Shown here in pieces: positions 46,701 to 57,602 of a stretch of DNA of 64,000 nucleotides. The DNA comes from Amblyornis subalaris. Lineage: Eukaryota > Chordata > Aves > Passeriformes > Ptilonorhynchidae. Numbering within the stretch: the first letter of the stretch is position 1; the number at the start of each line of letters is the position of its first letter. The notes below the pieces were generated by a model. It saw only the letters and a program-made list of their open reading frames with translations, was not told the DNA's origin and ran no database searches. The stretch lies in the NCBI GenBank assembly GCA_018881555.1, contig JACAXG010000018.1, positions 6,509,634 through 6,573,633 of the forward strand, given 5' to 3'. A program made the position numbers and the translations under genes.

Positions 46701-49700
46701 CTGAAGTATTTCTCATTGGCACCAGCAAAGATTATGCATTTCCTCTAACACGGGAACAATGGAGAAGACTNCACTGAGGTTAGACATAAATTACAAAGGT
46801 CTGATGTACCACACCACCAGTCAAATAAGTATACCTGATACAGTGAAGTATATACAGATACCATGGCCTCAGATGGTCTAGTAGGCACAGACAGCTCTTC
46901 TGACAGCTTCAGGCTTTTTAACAATTCAATTGGCATGCTCTGGGTTTTCTTAGTCTGTNACAAATTTCTGTCTTATGGGTATATGTGCCCTTTGGGGTAA
47001 ATGGATACATGAATCTTGAAAGAGTTTTGCTCATCTTGTCTTGTCTACATCTCAGTGACTAATTGAGGGTCACAGGGTTAAATCTCCAAACAGCACTTGA
47101 ACAATGTACTATTAAACATTAAAATGTTCAAGAAATTCAGAACAGATTTGATCACATTACAGCATTAGCAAATAACCTTTTTAATTCAGTACCATGTCTC
47201 CAAATCTTTTCTGCACTTTTTTACATCCTTNATGTAGCTTCTGAAGTCCTTTGTGAAGGTCCCCAGTTGCATTATTTTCTTAGATTATATTTAAGAATTC
47301 TGAATTTATTTTTATTTTGGCACAGCAACATTTTTGAATTTATTTTATCTAAACTATATCCATTTTTCTTTTCTTGTTCAATTCTGTTTGTTCCTTTCTG
47401 TGGTACACCACCTGTGTTAGCTGGCTTCCTGGAATCATTTATATTCCCATTTCCAAGGCTACCCTTCTATTATTGGTTTTAAAAATAAAACCCTTGACTT
47501 TATGTTGTTTTTCATGGAACTGGATGTCCTTGAAAAGCAGAGACAACTCCAAAACCTTCCAGGTGTGTGCTCTAAACATTGCAGGAGTGAGTCATCTCCT
47601 TCCATGTCACATCAACATGTTTTGGGATCCCACATTGTTCAGGTAAATTGCCGTTGTCTGAGTGTTGNGCAGGAGTCATCTCAGGAACAATAGAAAGGAT
47701 TTATCATAATAGGAAGTTGTGATGAGCTGGATAAGGACTAGCTAGGATGGGATATCTTTTCTACATACTTACTTGCAAGCAATTGAAGAACATTGTAATA
47801 GAATCATACAGCGATAGAGTATCTGATTCAATGGATATAGGCTAGATCCACAGATCCACAGGGTATTTGGGCTAGACCCTCGAACGTGAAAATGCTCTGC
47901 ATGGNGGAAGGCAATGTGTGTGTCAGGAGCAGTGCAGCCATTCTAGCTGTTAAGCTAATAATCCAGTGCAGAAAGCCATAGTAAAACAGCAGTGCAGAGG
48001 GCAGCTGCTAAACTCAGAGAGCAGCTGCCCACCTTTATGCTTGTTACCAACAACTCAGTGACACAAGAATCAGGCACACCATTTAGTAAAGAGTATGAAT
48101 ACAAGTCCCCATTACAGTATTAGGGTACCCAGATGGTTTTTTCTTTCCTGGTTTAGAAACCTAATTTCTGAGGAGAGGGGAATTCTAGTTTTAGAATTTA
48201 GAATTTGGAATTCCTGTTTATTTTTTCAGTAAAATTCACCGTACTCAGATATGTACATCCTCTGAGGNTGCTGTCACTGCCCACTGAGGGGAACAGTCCT
48301 GCTCAGCTGAGCATTTAATGGGGAGAGGTGCATCTGATCTAGGGTGACAAAGGAGCCTAAAACAGGAGGTCGGGGCTAGAGTTGTGTCTCTCTGCAGTCT
48401 GTGACAGTGAAGTTAGAAGCCCAAAAGTCTCTGCCTTGGTACTTGCCTTTACTCCTTTCCACAGCTTCCTGTTTGTAACTTGCTAGTCTCCTGCAGAGCA
48501 TGCTAATACCTGTTAAGACCTCCTTCTGTGCCTAATTTTGATTCTGCAAGAAAGGGGGATGTCTCACTGAAGGGTTGCCAAATGCAGCATCACTGCACCT
48601 GTACNGGAGCCTCTGTGTACTCAGAGCCTGCTCATGTTTCTGTGCTGCGCTGCAGCTGTGTAGAACGTCTGCTTGTGATCTGGCATGAACTTGTGTTTGT
48701 GGGCTTTTTTTCAGCAGTGATTAATTATCTCCTAGCAAGGTTGTTGATGACTTTCTGATTGCTTTATCTCTCAGTAAGTCTTTGGGGATAATTAGTTCAT
48801 TAATAAATTAATTAACAAGCTTATTAGTGTGCTGTCTCAAATCCATAGGAAAGCTTAAAATTATTCCACCAGGTCACGTGCTCCTTTATGTCTTGTTCAA
48901 GGCCAAAAGTAGGTAGGCAGGAACCTAAATCCATTTTTGAATTTAGGTTTTAGGATTTTGAAAAGGAATCAAGTGATGTCACAGAAGTGGTGGAGCCCTG
49001 GTGTGTGTAAAAAAGTCACAGAGGAGAAGCTGCGGTTGAAAGGAAATCTATTTCTTCGTAGCTACTTTACATCAGATGGTGTTAAAATACTTATGAGATG
49101 ACCACTGTCCTGAGAAAAATTAGTTCATTTCCTACATGACATGAACAAACCTTTTTGTGTAGAACTCACAGAATCATGCTTGTGAACCTCATGAAGTCAA
49201 CAAGGCTAAGTTCAAGGGCCTGCACCTGTGTCAGGGCAATCNCAAGCCCAAATACAGGCTGGGCAGAGAATGGATTTAGAGGAGCCCTGAGGGGAAGGAC
49301 TTGGGTGTGTTGGTAAGTTCAACATGAACCAGCAATGTGCGCTTGCAGCCCAGAAATCCAACGATGACCAGCAGGAAGGAAGGTGATTCTGCCCATCTAC
49401 TCTGCTCTCGTAAGACCCTGCCTGGCATACTGGATCCAGCTTGGGGGCCCAAGCACATGGAACCGCTGGAACAAGTCCAGAGGACTGGAGCCCCTCTGCT
49501 ATGAAGACAGGCTGAGAAAGTTGGGCTTGTTCAGCCTGGAGAAGACAAGACTCCAGGGACACCTTACTGCACCTTCCATTACCCGAAGAGGTCCTACAAG
49601 AGAGCTGGGCAGGAACTCTACACAAGGACATGTAGGGACAGGAAAAGGGGAAATGGCTTTAAACTGACAGAGTAGGCTTAAATCAGCTGCTAGGAAGAAA

Positions 49701-52700
49701 TTCTTTACCGTGAGGGTGGTGAGGCACTGGAACAGGTTGCTCAGAGAAGCTGTGGATTCTCCAGTCCTGGAAGTGTTTAAGGTCATGTTGGATGGAGCTT
49801 TGAGCAACCTGGTCTAGTGCAAAGTGTCCCTGCCCATGGTAGGGGGTTTGGAACTAGGTGATCTTCAAGGTCCCTTCCAATCCAAGGCATTCTATGATTT
49901 TATGACTCATTAAACTGCTGCCTTCATACTACTGCTTTGGACAACACTTTTATTATTAGTGAAATATCAAAATTGTGTTTGATCTTAAGACCTGTACTCT
50001 TCTATGGAACTGAGTTAGCATGCCTGCTAATTTATTAACTAATGCAAAATTCTCAGATAACAATTGAGAAATAATGCAATTAGAAAATCACCAGCAACTT
50101 TGCTAAGAATTATTAGTATTTTTTTTTTAAATATATAAATTTGTTTTGATTCAATATGACAAAACACTTTAAACATCTCCAATGTGTTTGGGCACAGCCT
50201 TGTGCTTTAAGGCCCTGAGAATCAGTTGGACTATTGAGTGACTTTTAGCAAGGTCACATTTAGAATAGCCTTAAAACAAAGGATACTGATTTGGATATTT
50301 GCATATGGGTGCAATGAGCTTTACCTTTGACAATATGACTAAAGCTAATTAGCCTCCATTTTCCTGACTCTGTAAATAGGCTTGAGCCCAGATCTTCATT
50401 TTGCTTCATATATACATGCAGCAAGTGGAAACCTTGCTTTCACATCTCTTTCTGTCTACTGGAAAAAAAGAACTTCAGTTCACTGATATTCCCAAAGAGC
50501 CCTCCAATAGCTGGGTCACTGGGTCTTCAGAAACTCTGTCCTCATATTAAAGCAAAACTAGTTCACATAACTAATGAAATAAACTAGTCTCAAAATTAAT
50601 ATGATCATGAGATAAGGAGAGATAAGTTCAAGCACCCAGTTTCATGAGTTTGTTTTTAGTGCTACATAAATCCTTCACTAGAGACATCCTGACTCTTACC
50701 AAAGAGATTTAGGGATGACAAAACTCTAAGGACACAGCAATCTCACCAAGCAATCTCAGTTCATGTGTGGATTTAAGTTGTGCCACAGTCTAACACTTCA
50801 TTGTTGATGCTTGAAAATTTGAGGAAAAAAAAGCAAAAAGCTAGAGCAAATTCTCTCTTTTTACCCACAACTCCAGCTACCACTGCTTCATGTAAAATGG
50901 AGAGTGCAACACAAAAAAAAAAGGTCATTCTTACCTACAAAAGAATTTTGCTACCATTTCAGATTTTGATATTCTTTTTTTTTACACAGACGATAGCCAG
51001 AGTGTTTTTATCATAGGCTATTATATTAAATTGTATTTACTCCTACACTTTGATAGAGAAAGTAATTTAGAAAGAATGATTATTTGTTCTCAAAACTTTT
51101 AAATTACTCCTTCTCTACCTTTTGAGCTGTTTACTTTTGTTATTTTTCTAATGGAAATTAGAAAACTAGAATAAAGACTGGAATAGAAAGAATATGGCAC
51201 AGATGCACCTAGGATAAAAAGGACCAGGAAAAAAACGAGATGATTGTATTTTGCACATTTTACAATATCTACTTACATGTGATTAGAAAAAAACCCTATA
51301 CATTTTTAACTCCAGGAGCATGCTTTTAGAATGGCTATAACACAGTTTGTAAGTATTATGTTACTACAAGGACACAGAAACAAGAGTCTTTTGACAGCAG
51401 TAGAGTTATGCTGGGTTCACAATTACTGCAAATAATATCAAAGTCTGNATCAGTCATGTCTGCCTTGATATTGAACAAAAGTAAGCTGGAAATGTCTGTT
51501 TTAGCAATGAAAAAAAAGCACTGCTGCTTTTATTTTCCTGATTTATTTTATTCCAAAGCATTTTTTTTTTGTGCACAGGCCTGCACTCTGAGCTAATCAA
51601 AACCCTTAAAAAGGGCTTCAAATCTAGTGCATTTTTTAAGGCTTTCTGTCTGAGATACAAATGTCAACAAATTGACCAGAAAAGGTACAAAAGCTTTTTT
51701 TGTTCCCATTATTTTTAATGATAAAAGCAGAAATACTTTTCAACAACTGATTCTAAAAATGCTTTTTTTCAATATCTCTGCTGTGGCTGAAACTGAAAAA
51801 GGGGAAATTTAGGTTAGATATACAAAAGAAATTCTTTACTGGGAGGGTTGTGAGGCACTGGCACAGGTTGCCCAGAGAACTTGTGGATACCCCATCCCTG
51901 GAAATGTTCTAGGCCAGGTTGGATGGAGCTTTGAGCAACTTGGTCTAGTGGGAGGTGTCCCTGCCCATGGCAGGGTGTTTCGAACTAGGTGATCTTTAAG
52001 GTCCTTCCCAATCCAAACCATTCTATGATTTGACCAGAAGAATCCTTATAGATTTAGCCTATGTACAGAAGATATGAATAAAACCTCCATTCCTGCTTCT
52101 TGTTTCACACAGATTCCACTGATTTCAGCTGCCTGGAAAAAGGTAGATAGGGTTCATTGGTTTTTTTAAATAAATGCAAATAATGACCCACGAAACTATC
52201 TATTACTGTCTTCATTGAGGTATAGATTTCTGATCACAGTGCATCTACTTGGCAAGTCTTCTTCCTATTACATCAATTAATTATTTTTATTAAAAAAAAT
52301 CTGTCAGACCTCTCAACATCATTCGCTAAAATAAATCATAAAAACATGTACACGACATTTCAATAAATTTAAAGTGAGTGTATTTATCACAATCCAGTCA
52401 CAAGTTGTAAGGAAATAATGCATTCATTATAATAAAAACAAACCAAAGCAAAACATGACAAAACAAACATATCCTTTTGCAAACGAACTTTTTTTTAAAT
52501 TCTATTGCTTAAAATATTATCTCCTTTGCAGTATTTTGCACACCGTGTTCTCATCTTCACTATTGCAGTAAGGTCCCTTTTCACCACATTATTGTGTGGA
52601 TGACATCAGCCTTAGCAGGGAAAGGCAGAACTGGGAAAACAGATTGGGCAGTTAAATGGAGGAAGAACGAATTTCAAACTCTCATGCTTTTAAAAGCATT

Positions 52701-55700
52701 TGCTTTAAAGCCTTTTTCTAGAACTTTCTGGAAACTAAGTATGAAAAATCCTATTTTGGCTGAGTCATCCCCATAAGATTAGTTGTAGTTCAGAGACCTC
52801 ACCTTGCCAAGGCAGAGAAGAAAGTAAGAACTATGTTATGTAACTTGTGTATAAATTGGGTTACCTTTTAAGTGAACAGATTTTTTAAAATATTACGTAG
52901 TAGCACAGTCTGAGTTACCATTATGGAATTTACAATTGTAAAATAAAGACTNTTGTTATTACATTGGAAAAACTTGAAACTTGAGTCACATAAGCTAAAT
53001 TTTTCCTAATGTGAGCCATATAATAAAAGCCACCAAACTGGACTTCATTACAAGGAATGGCAAAATATTCAGTATTGTAGAAAGAAGCAACAGCATCACT
53101 TACCTCAAAACTTACAGATCCATTATGATCAGTGTCAAATGCATTAAACAGAAAATGTGCATATGTTGTGGAATCTAAAATTTAAAACAACAAAAAATAA
53201 TTCACCATAAGCACATCTTATTTAATCAATTTAATTTAATTATATTAAAACTATTTGATACTGAGATACATTTTGATACCAAAGTTTCATAGCAAGACTA
53301 GATTTACAATTAAATTTAAACTTCCTTTTTGGCAGGAGAGGAGGGATAAGTTATAAGTGTAAGTACATGGATAGCAACACTGTTCTATTCTAGAACAAAT
53401 TCTGTTCTAGAATATCTCTTTTCAGTTTTATTCTTGGTTTTGCTAATCACTGACACCTGAGCAAATAGGAAAGATGACATGGTACGGTACTCTGAAACAA
53501 CTTGTTTTAACAGGAACACTAACTGACTGTGACAGGGGATCTATCTCATATGCTTAAAATGAAAAAGGTGTTCATTTGCTCATGTTAAATGAGGGAAGCA
53601 GACACTACCCTTGGTGCACCTGATATGTCAGTTTTGCTCTGGAGACAGACCTGTTTCCCAGGTGGAAGCTGATCTTGTCAGAAAGCTGCTGCTGCAGTTG
53701 AGTCCTATGCTCACGCACAAGTGAGAGAAAATCCTCTCCTGAGAAGCAATTCTTAAATGCTGCTGAATTCCCATGATCATTGCATTAGGGCTATGTGCTT
53801 GAAAACCTCGAAAAACTGTCTGTGACTGACTAAATGGTCAATAAGACTCTCAAAGATGACCTTAAACAAATGATCCCTTCACTATTTGCATACTTTTCAA
53901 ACCTACTCCCCGGTGCATATTGACTCATTTCAGAAACACAAGGCAGCATGACTATAAATCTGTCAAGACTGTAATTTTTTGTAAAGATCCATCTTTCTAT
54001 TTCCACTGAATGCCTTGTGAAAGGCACAATCTGCTCCAGGAGTAATATATTGTGAGGAGAGAACTTATCCAGAGACTGCCCTGTGGATGTGAGGTACAAG
54101 CTGCTGGGGTTGTGAGGAGACAGCTTCCTGAGTCTTTTCCCTCCCTCAAAATCATGCAAATTAATGTAGGATGAGGCTTTGTTTACTCTTAATATTCACT
54201 TTTCTCTTTCTACTTTATATATTTACATTAATTTTAGGTTAATTAACATTACCCTTACAAATTATTAATAAAGGGAGAAGTGTTATGAAAATCAGTGACC
54301 CCTTTGCAGAACTTCTGCCTATCATGGAAAAACCTGATCAGTGCTGAAATGCTGTTTTCTGATTTCTTGGTACTAAACCATTTTACCTTTCATATCAATC
54401 TTACAAACCTTTATTTTTCACAGCCCAAAATATTGTTTTATATTAAACTGAGCAATAGTCTTGGAACACTCACCTGAAATGCCACCTTGACTGCAAGGAA
54501 CCAAATACACCAAAACTCAAAGCTTTGTGCTGCAAAGATTCAGACCTGATATTTGTAAGAAAAGTCTCTAGTCTTACTTCAATATGTTAATTTTGTATGA
54601 TGTGAAATAATCATAACAAGAAAAAAACAGAACATTTAAACCCTGTGTTTTAACACATTTTCAGAGAATTAAATCCCCACCACCCCTATTGAGAGAGTCA
54701 TTCATTCTTCCATGTATCCAGTCACCACTGTAATTGCTTAAGCGTGGCTTAGCAGATACATTCACACTTTAACTGAAAAATGTAAATTTGTTGACTTCAG
54801 TTTATATTTAGCATTTTAATAGTCATATTTTCTATAATCTACTGAGATTTCTGTTGTGCAACAGAATATACTATGCAAATCATCTTTAGGGAAAAAACAT
54901 GTTATAGAGGTATAATTACCATAAACTGAATTTTAAATATCGTCCTATTCTCTTGGCACTCATTTCTTAAAAACATCTGAAATATTCCTGGTTATTTTCT
55001 GTAGAAATACTGAAAACACAAAGGTGAATACAAAGGTGTTTTATTGTTTGTTGCCCATACATGGTAAAATATACTACTCTTTTTGTATGATGGTATATGG
55101 AAAAAGAGTCTCTCGTTGAAGAATATTTTTTTTCTGGTAACTCCTCTGAAAAAAAAAAAATCAAAAGCGTTTTTCAAAGTTGTTTGTTCAAGCAATTTTG
55201 GTCTGAAATTTTGCCTTCGAAACCACAGTGGGATGAGGCACTCTAGTCTTGTAATTAGAGCTACTTAATCTAATTCCTCTCTGCCTCCCTAAATCTTGAA
55301 CATTAATCATTGTAGACACAATCTTAACTTTTTAAATTAAATATATTTTCTTTCCAGGGATCTGATATAATAACTAGTAAGCTAGATTGCTATTTTAACA
55401 GGTTGAGATACGAACAGATTGAATCAGAATTCCCTTGAAAAACACCATTAAAGCATTTTAAACGTCAGAGACAAAAAATGGTAGAGCATGGCTTATCAAA
55501 GTACAAGCATGATCTATTTTCTATTTTGTTGATAAGTGATGAAGGAGTGTAATAATTATTCAGTGTGTGGATTGGTATCTATGACCTGCGTGGCTGAAGC
55601 AAGATCCTAAGTTGTATTTCAGGTGATCCATTGCATCAATGTGGGGGGCACATTCATTCACCTGTATCGCCATNAATCTAAAAAGAAATTACTGGAGTGC

Positions 55701-57602
55701 CCCTTCTGGCATGGAAACTCTTTACAAAGCTACTTTTGCCTTTTAAAATACATGGCTTTTACTGCAATCCAGTGTAATCTCCTTTCCTTTGTTACCCGTG
55801 TGGCCCCTTGTCCTGTCTGTAGTCCTCCTGTACCTTGTCCCAGACAGTCTTGGAAGTCACTTCATTAAGTGACTTGTGAGATGACATTGAAAAATTGCTT
55901 TGGTTGCCCTGAAGCTTAAAACCTTACAAGCATCATTTTGTTTGCTTAGATAGGAACTGTTATAATAATACATCATGTTGTCCTTGGTTTTGCATTTCAC
56001 AGACAATTGGAACACAGCTCGACATGTCAGACACATGTTTTAATTTAGGGACAGCTTTCAAGCTTTTTTTTTTTTTCTCTTTAGTAGTCAGTCATACATA
56101 AAGTAATTATTTTAAGCAAAAATGAAATTTAAAGGCCTCAGCTGAACACATTATTTTGTCAAGACATTCAAAGATTTAAGAACAGAGTCTGGCTTCTTAA
56201 CTAGACAGTCCACTGCAGTCCTCACCTCCTCCTCCAAAGGATGCCACTGCCCTAAATGCCCAGAGAAGCAACAGAAGGATCAGCATTAACACCACGAATA
56301 GGGGTAGAAACTAGACATTCAGTATATATCCATTTTAACTACATTAATAATTATTCTTCTCTTTAACAATTAGATCTGGACTAATAAAGATTAGTCTTTT
56401 AAGATTACATTTATTCTCACAATATGTTTTGACTTTGCTTTTAGAACAGGTGTGCTTTCTCTTTGCCCATGAAAAATTTTGGGTGTAACAACAGGAAATA
56501 TGATAGGTTTTTAAAATTATTTTAAGTGTAGTAACGGTGTAGTAAATCACATGAAGACAATTATTTTCACTAGCCAGGGTAACTAAAAAATATAATATTT
56601 CAAACTCAATTTGTTAGCTTGGTCTAAAAGTTTAGCTATAGAAACAATCAGCAGGCAGGTCAACCCTTTTAGTCCTTTGTTCATCTCTATTGAGTATGCC
56701 TACTTGTTANGGATTTCAGAGATTGTAAATCCACACTGAATGCTGTTCTTTACCTTCTAGGTCTTATTCAAAATAAAACTAATGGAGAGATATTTTGTTC
56801 CTACCAATTAAGTGTGGGTTTTTAAATACAAAGTGAAAAGAAGGAGTTCTTAACAGTCCCAGAGAAGTACGCAAATCTCAAGAGCTGTGGGAGAAGTTAA
56901 AGAGGTAGGATTGAAGGGTTGTAGGAGAACATGAGGGGTAGCTGAATAGCAAATGCAAGCGGAAGAAAAAAAGAGAAAAACAATTCAAATTAAAAGAAAT
57001 CTGAGGTTCAAGGATAAAAAAACTGTTATACATTTTTGTGTTACCTTCATTGCGCTAAAAGACAGTGAAGATAAAGGAATTATGAAACACCTGAAAATCA
57101 ATTGAAATCAAGGTTAGAATTTAAGAAGAGAAACCCCATAGAATTAAAGGGGGGGTTCTGCCATCGAAATTAGAGGTTACCTGCAGTGCCTCCTACAGTT
57201 CCTCCTACTGTGAAAGGGTTATTTTGAATAAAAGAGAATGGGCAAGAATTTTAGAAAGCTTAACGAGAAATAACCTACTCAGAAAAACTTGGTTTTCAAT
57301 GGTACCCAAGCACAGGTAGTAACTTCACAACAGAAGACTGAGTTTTTGTAGATATCATTGCATTTCATTCAGAAATACACACTTTAATATGTGTCTGACC
57401 ATCAAAGAAGTACCCTGTGAACTCAGACAGAGTTTGAGGCAACAATCTTGTTAATTTGAACAACAGGCTTTTTTGTCTGATTTAGGAACTAACAGACTAC
57501 TATAGTACTAATTATGTCTGCCAGGTACTCACCTCCCTGTGGAAAGAACTGAGAGTAAATCTCTTTGAAGGTTTCTTCATTGACAACACCACTGGGACAT
57601 TC
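37692..57602 (-). CDS. KCNIP4: KCNIP4 (KChIP4), Kv channel-interacting protein 4, C-terminal six coding exons (5' part outside window)
   Basis: Minus-strand coding segments in transcript order: 57602-57533, 53174-53104, 45689-45582, 44496-44392, 43802-43740, 37739-37692. Together 465 nt encode the last 154 residues plus TAA. All borders are GT-AG and phases join without a gap. KChIPs are neuronal-calcium-sensor EF-hand proteins that bind the cytoplasmic N terminus of Kv4 channels and tune A-type currents. Visible EF-hand loops start at DTDHNGS (EF2), DINKDGY (EF3) and DKNKDGV (EF4), all with acidic/Asn calcium ligands. The paralogue is set as KCNIP4 by [19 protein letters not shown] and by IDEFIESCQ, where KCNIP3 has EEFLEACQ. 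The variable N terminus and EF1 start lie upstream, beyond 64 kb or undetected. Intron sizes are 4.4, 7.4, 1.1, 0.6 and 6.0 kb. Confidence 0.95.
39066..39087. repeat. 22-bp perfect palindrome in AT-rich DNA
   Basis: TATATAGGTTA is followed directly by its exact reverse complement TAACCTATATA. Further ATAGGTTA copies occur just left (about 39045) and right (about 39093). Could be chance in AT-rich DNA. Confidence 0.85.
40703..41690 (+). mobile_element. CR1 non-LTR retrotransposon, 5'-truncated copy with ORF2 remnant
   Basis: Nearly 1 kb in plus orientation (antisense to KCNIP4), from the end of the reverse-transcriptase domain through the 3' UTR to the ATTCTATGATTCTATA terminus. Decayed ORF2 signatures are readable: [19 protein letters not shown] (the FADD catalytic pair reads FADS at 40811-40822), then an in-frame TGA at 40889, then [18 protein letters not shown] and [21 protein letters not shown] frame running 40916-41455 is the ORF2 C-terminal remnant, not a host gene. 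The copy is dead. Confidence 0.95.
42787..42878 (+). mobile_element. CR1 3'-end fragment
   Basis: CTTGATTCCTGGGGTGTCCT, GGGTCCCTTCCAACTCAG and CTATTCTATGATTCTATG are the terminal ~90 bp of CR1. It lies about 1.1 kb from the longer copy in the same KCNIP4 intron, in the same orientation. Confidence 0.93.
43740..43802 (-). CDS. KCNIP4: KCNIP4 penultimate coding exon: EF4
   Basis: 63 nt, 21 codons, phase 0; acceptor with a T12 tract then AACAG, donor GTGAGT. Encodes [20 protein letters not shown] then K, with an intact EF4 loop ([12 protein letters not shown]). An avian LTR begins only about 19 nt upstream of the acceptor on the transcribed strand. Confidence 0.96.
43822..44091 (+). mobile_element. 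Internally deleted avian (passerine-type) LTR of an endogenous retrovirus
   Basis: About 270 bp between TGGGTACTGGGTTTGTGTGG and GGGTCAACCCACTACA, with TG...CA ends. Both ends match, from memory, an abundant songbird LTR about 1 kb long; the middle of that LTR is absent here, and two N bases sit at 43942-43943. The ends GTACTGGGTTTG and CAACCCACTAC are near inverted repeats. No clean target-site duplication was found (only GTA on both sides). It fills nearly half of the 589-bp KCNIP4 intron and starts about 19 nt from the acceptor of the EF4 exon. Confidence 0.7.
44392..44496 (-). CDS. KCNIP4: KCNIP4 exon: EF3 exiting helix to EF4 entering helix
   Basis: 105 nt, 35 codons, phase 0; acceptor TTTTTTCTCTTCAG, donor GTAGGT. 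Encodes [20 protein letters not shown] then [35 protein letters not shown] is the clearest KCNIP4-specific stretch in the window. Confidence 0.96.
44497..45581 (-). other. KCNIP4: KCNIP4 intron (EF3 exon to 44496 exon)
   Basis: 1.1 kb of AT-rich sequence with no recognised repeat or exon. Confidence 0.85.
45582..45689 (-). CDS. KCNIP4: KCNIP4 exon: EF2-EF3 linker and EF3
   Basis: 108 nt, 36 codons, phase 0; acceptor TTGTCTATTTAG, donor GTAAGG. Encodes [20 protein letters not shown] then [16 protein letters not shown], including the canonical EF3 loop [12 protein letters not shown] (the final E is completed by the next exon). The opening DFVM differs from the human KCNIP4 DFIK that I recall. 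Confidence 0.95.
49185..49904 (+). mobile_element. CR1 non-LTR retrotransposon, 5'-truncated copy
   Basis: About 720 bp in plus orientation. ORF2 C-terminal remnants read as CCTCATGAAGTCAACAAGGC and TTGTTCAGCCTGGAGAAGAC, followed by the 3' UTR (GTGAGGCACTGGAACAGGTT) and the end CATTCTATGATTTTATGA. Diverged, with stops and frameshifts; its subfamily differs from the copy at 40.7 kb. Confidence 0.93.
51793..52030 (+). mobile_element. CR1 3'-end fragment
   Basis: About 240 bp: AAATTTAGGTTAGATATAC, GAGGCACTGGCACAGGTTGC, TTGGATGGAGCTTTGAGCAA and CCAAACCATTCTATGATT. Same subfamily type as the 49.2-kb copy. Confidence 0.93.
53104..53174 (-). CDS. KCNIP4: KCNIP4 exon: EF2
   Basis: 71 nt; acceptor TTAAATTTTAG, donor GTAAGT. 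The first two bases complete an Asp codon (GAT), followed by [20 protein letters not shown] and SFE. The EF2 loop [11 protein letters not shown] has intact ligand positions. Human KCNIP4 has Ala where this sequence has Ser after NG, as I recall. Confidence 0.95.
53175..57532 (-). other. KCNIP4: KCNIP4 intron (EF1-region exon to EF2 exon)
   Basis: 4.4 kb of unique AT-rich sequence. Two TTCTAGAA motifs occur close together at 53388-53395 and 53405-53412. No repeat family or exon recognised. Confidence 0.85.
57533..57602 (-). CDS. KCNIP4: KCNIP4 exon: EF1 region ([15 protein letters not shown]...)
   Basis: 70 nt; minus-strand acceptor TTTTTTCCAG, donor GTGAGT. Encodes [20 protein letters not shown] then PQG and the first base of Asp. 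This covers the degenerate, non-calcium-binding EF1 of KChIPs, whose CPSG loop is diagnostic of neuronal calcium sensors. Confidence 0.95.

Larger units (their letters stand above)
45690..53103 (-). other. KCNIP4: KCNIP4 intron (EF2 exon to EF3 exon)
   Basis: 7.4 kb. It contains two plus-oriented CR1 pieces (49.19-49.90 and 51.79-52.03 kb). Remaining sequence is unique and AT-rich, with several single N bases. No further exon recognised. Confidence 0.85.

Noticed and set aside
49212..49807. Open frames on both strands
   Set aside because: They fall inside a CR1 copy (49185-49904) and are remnants or shadows of its ORF2 and 3' UTR.
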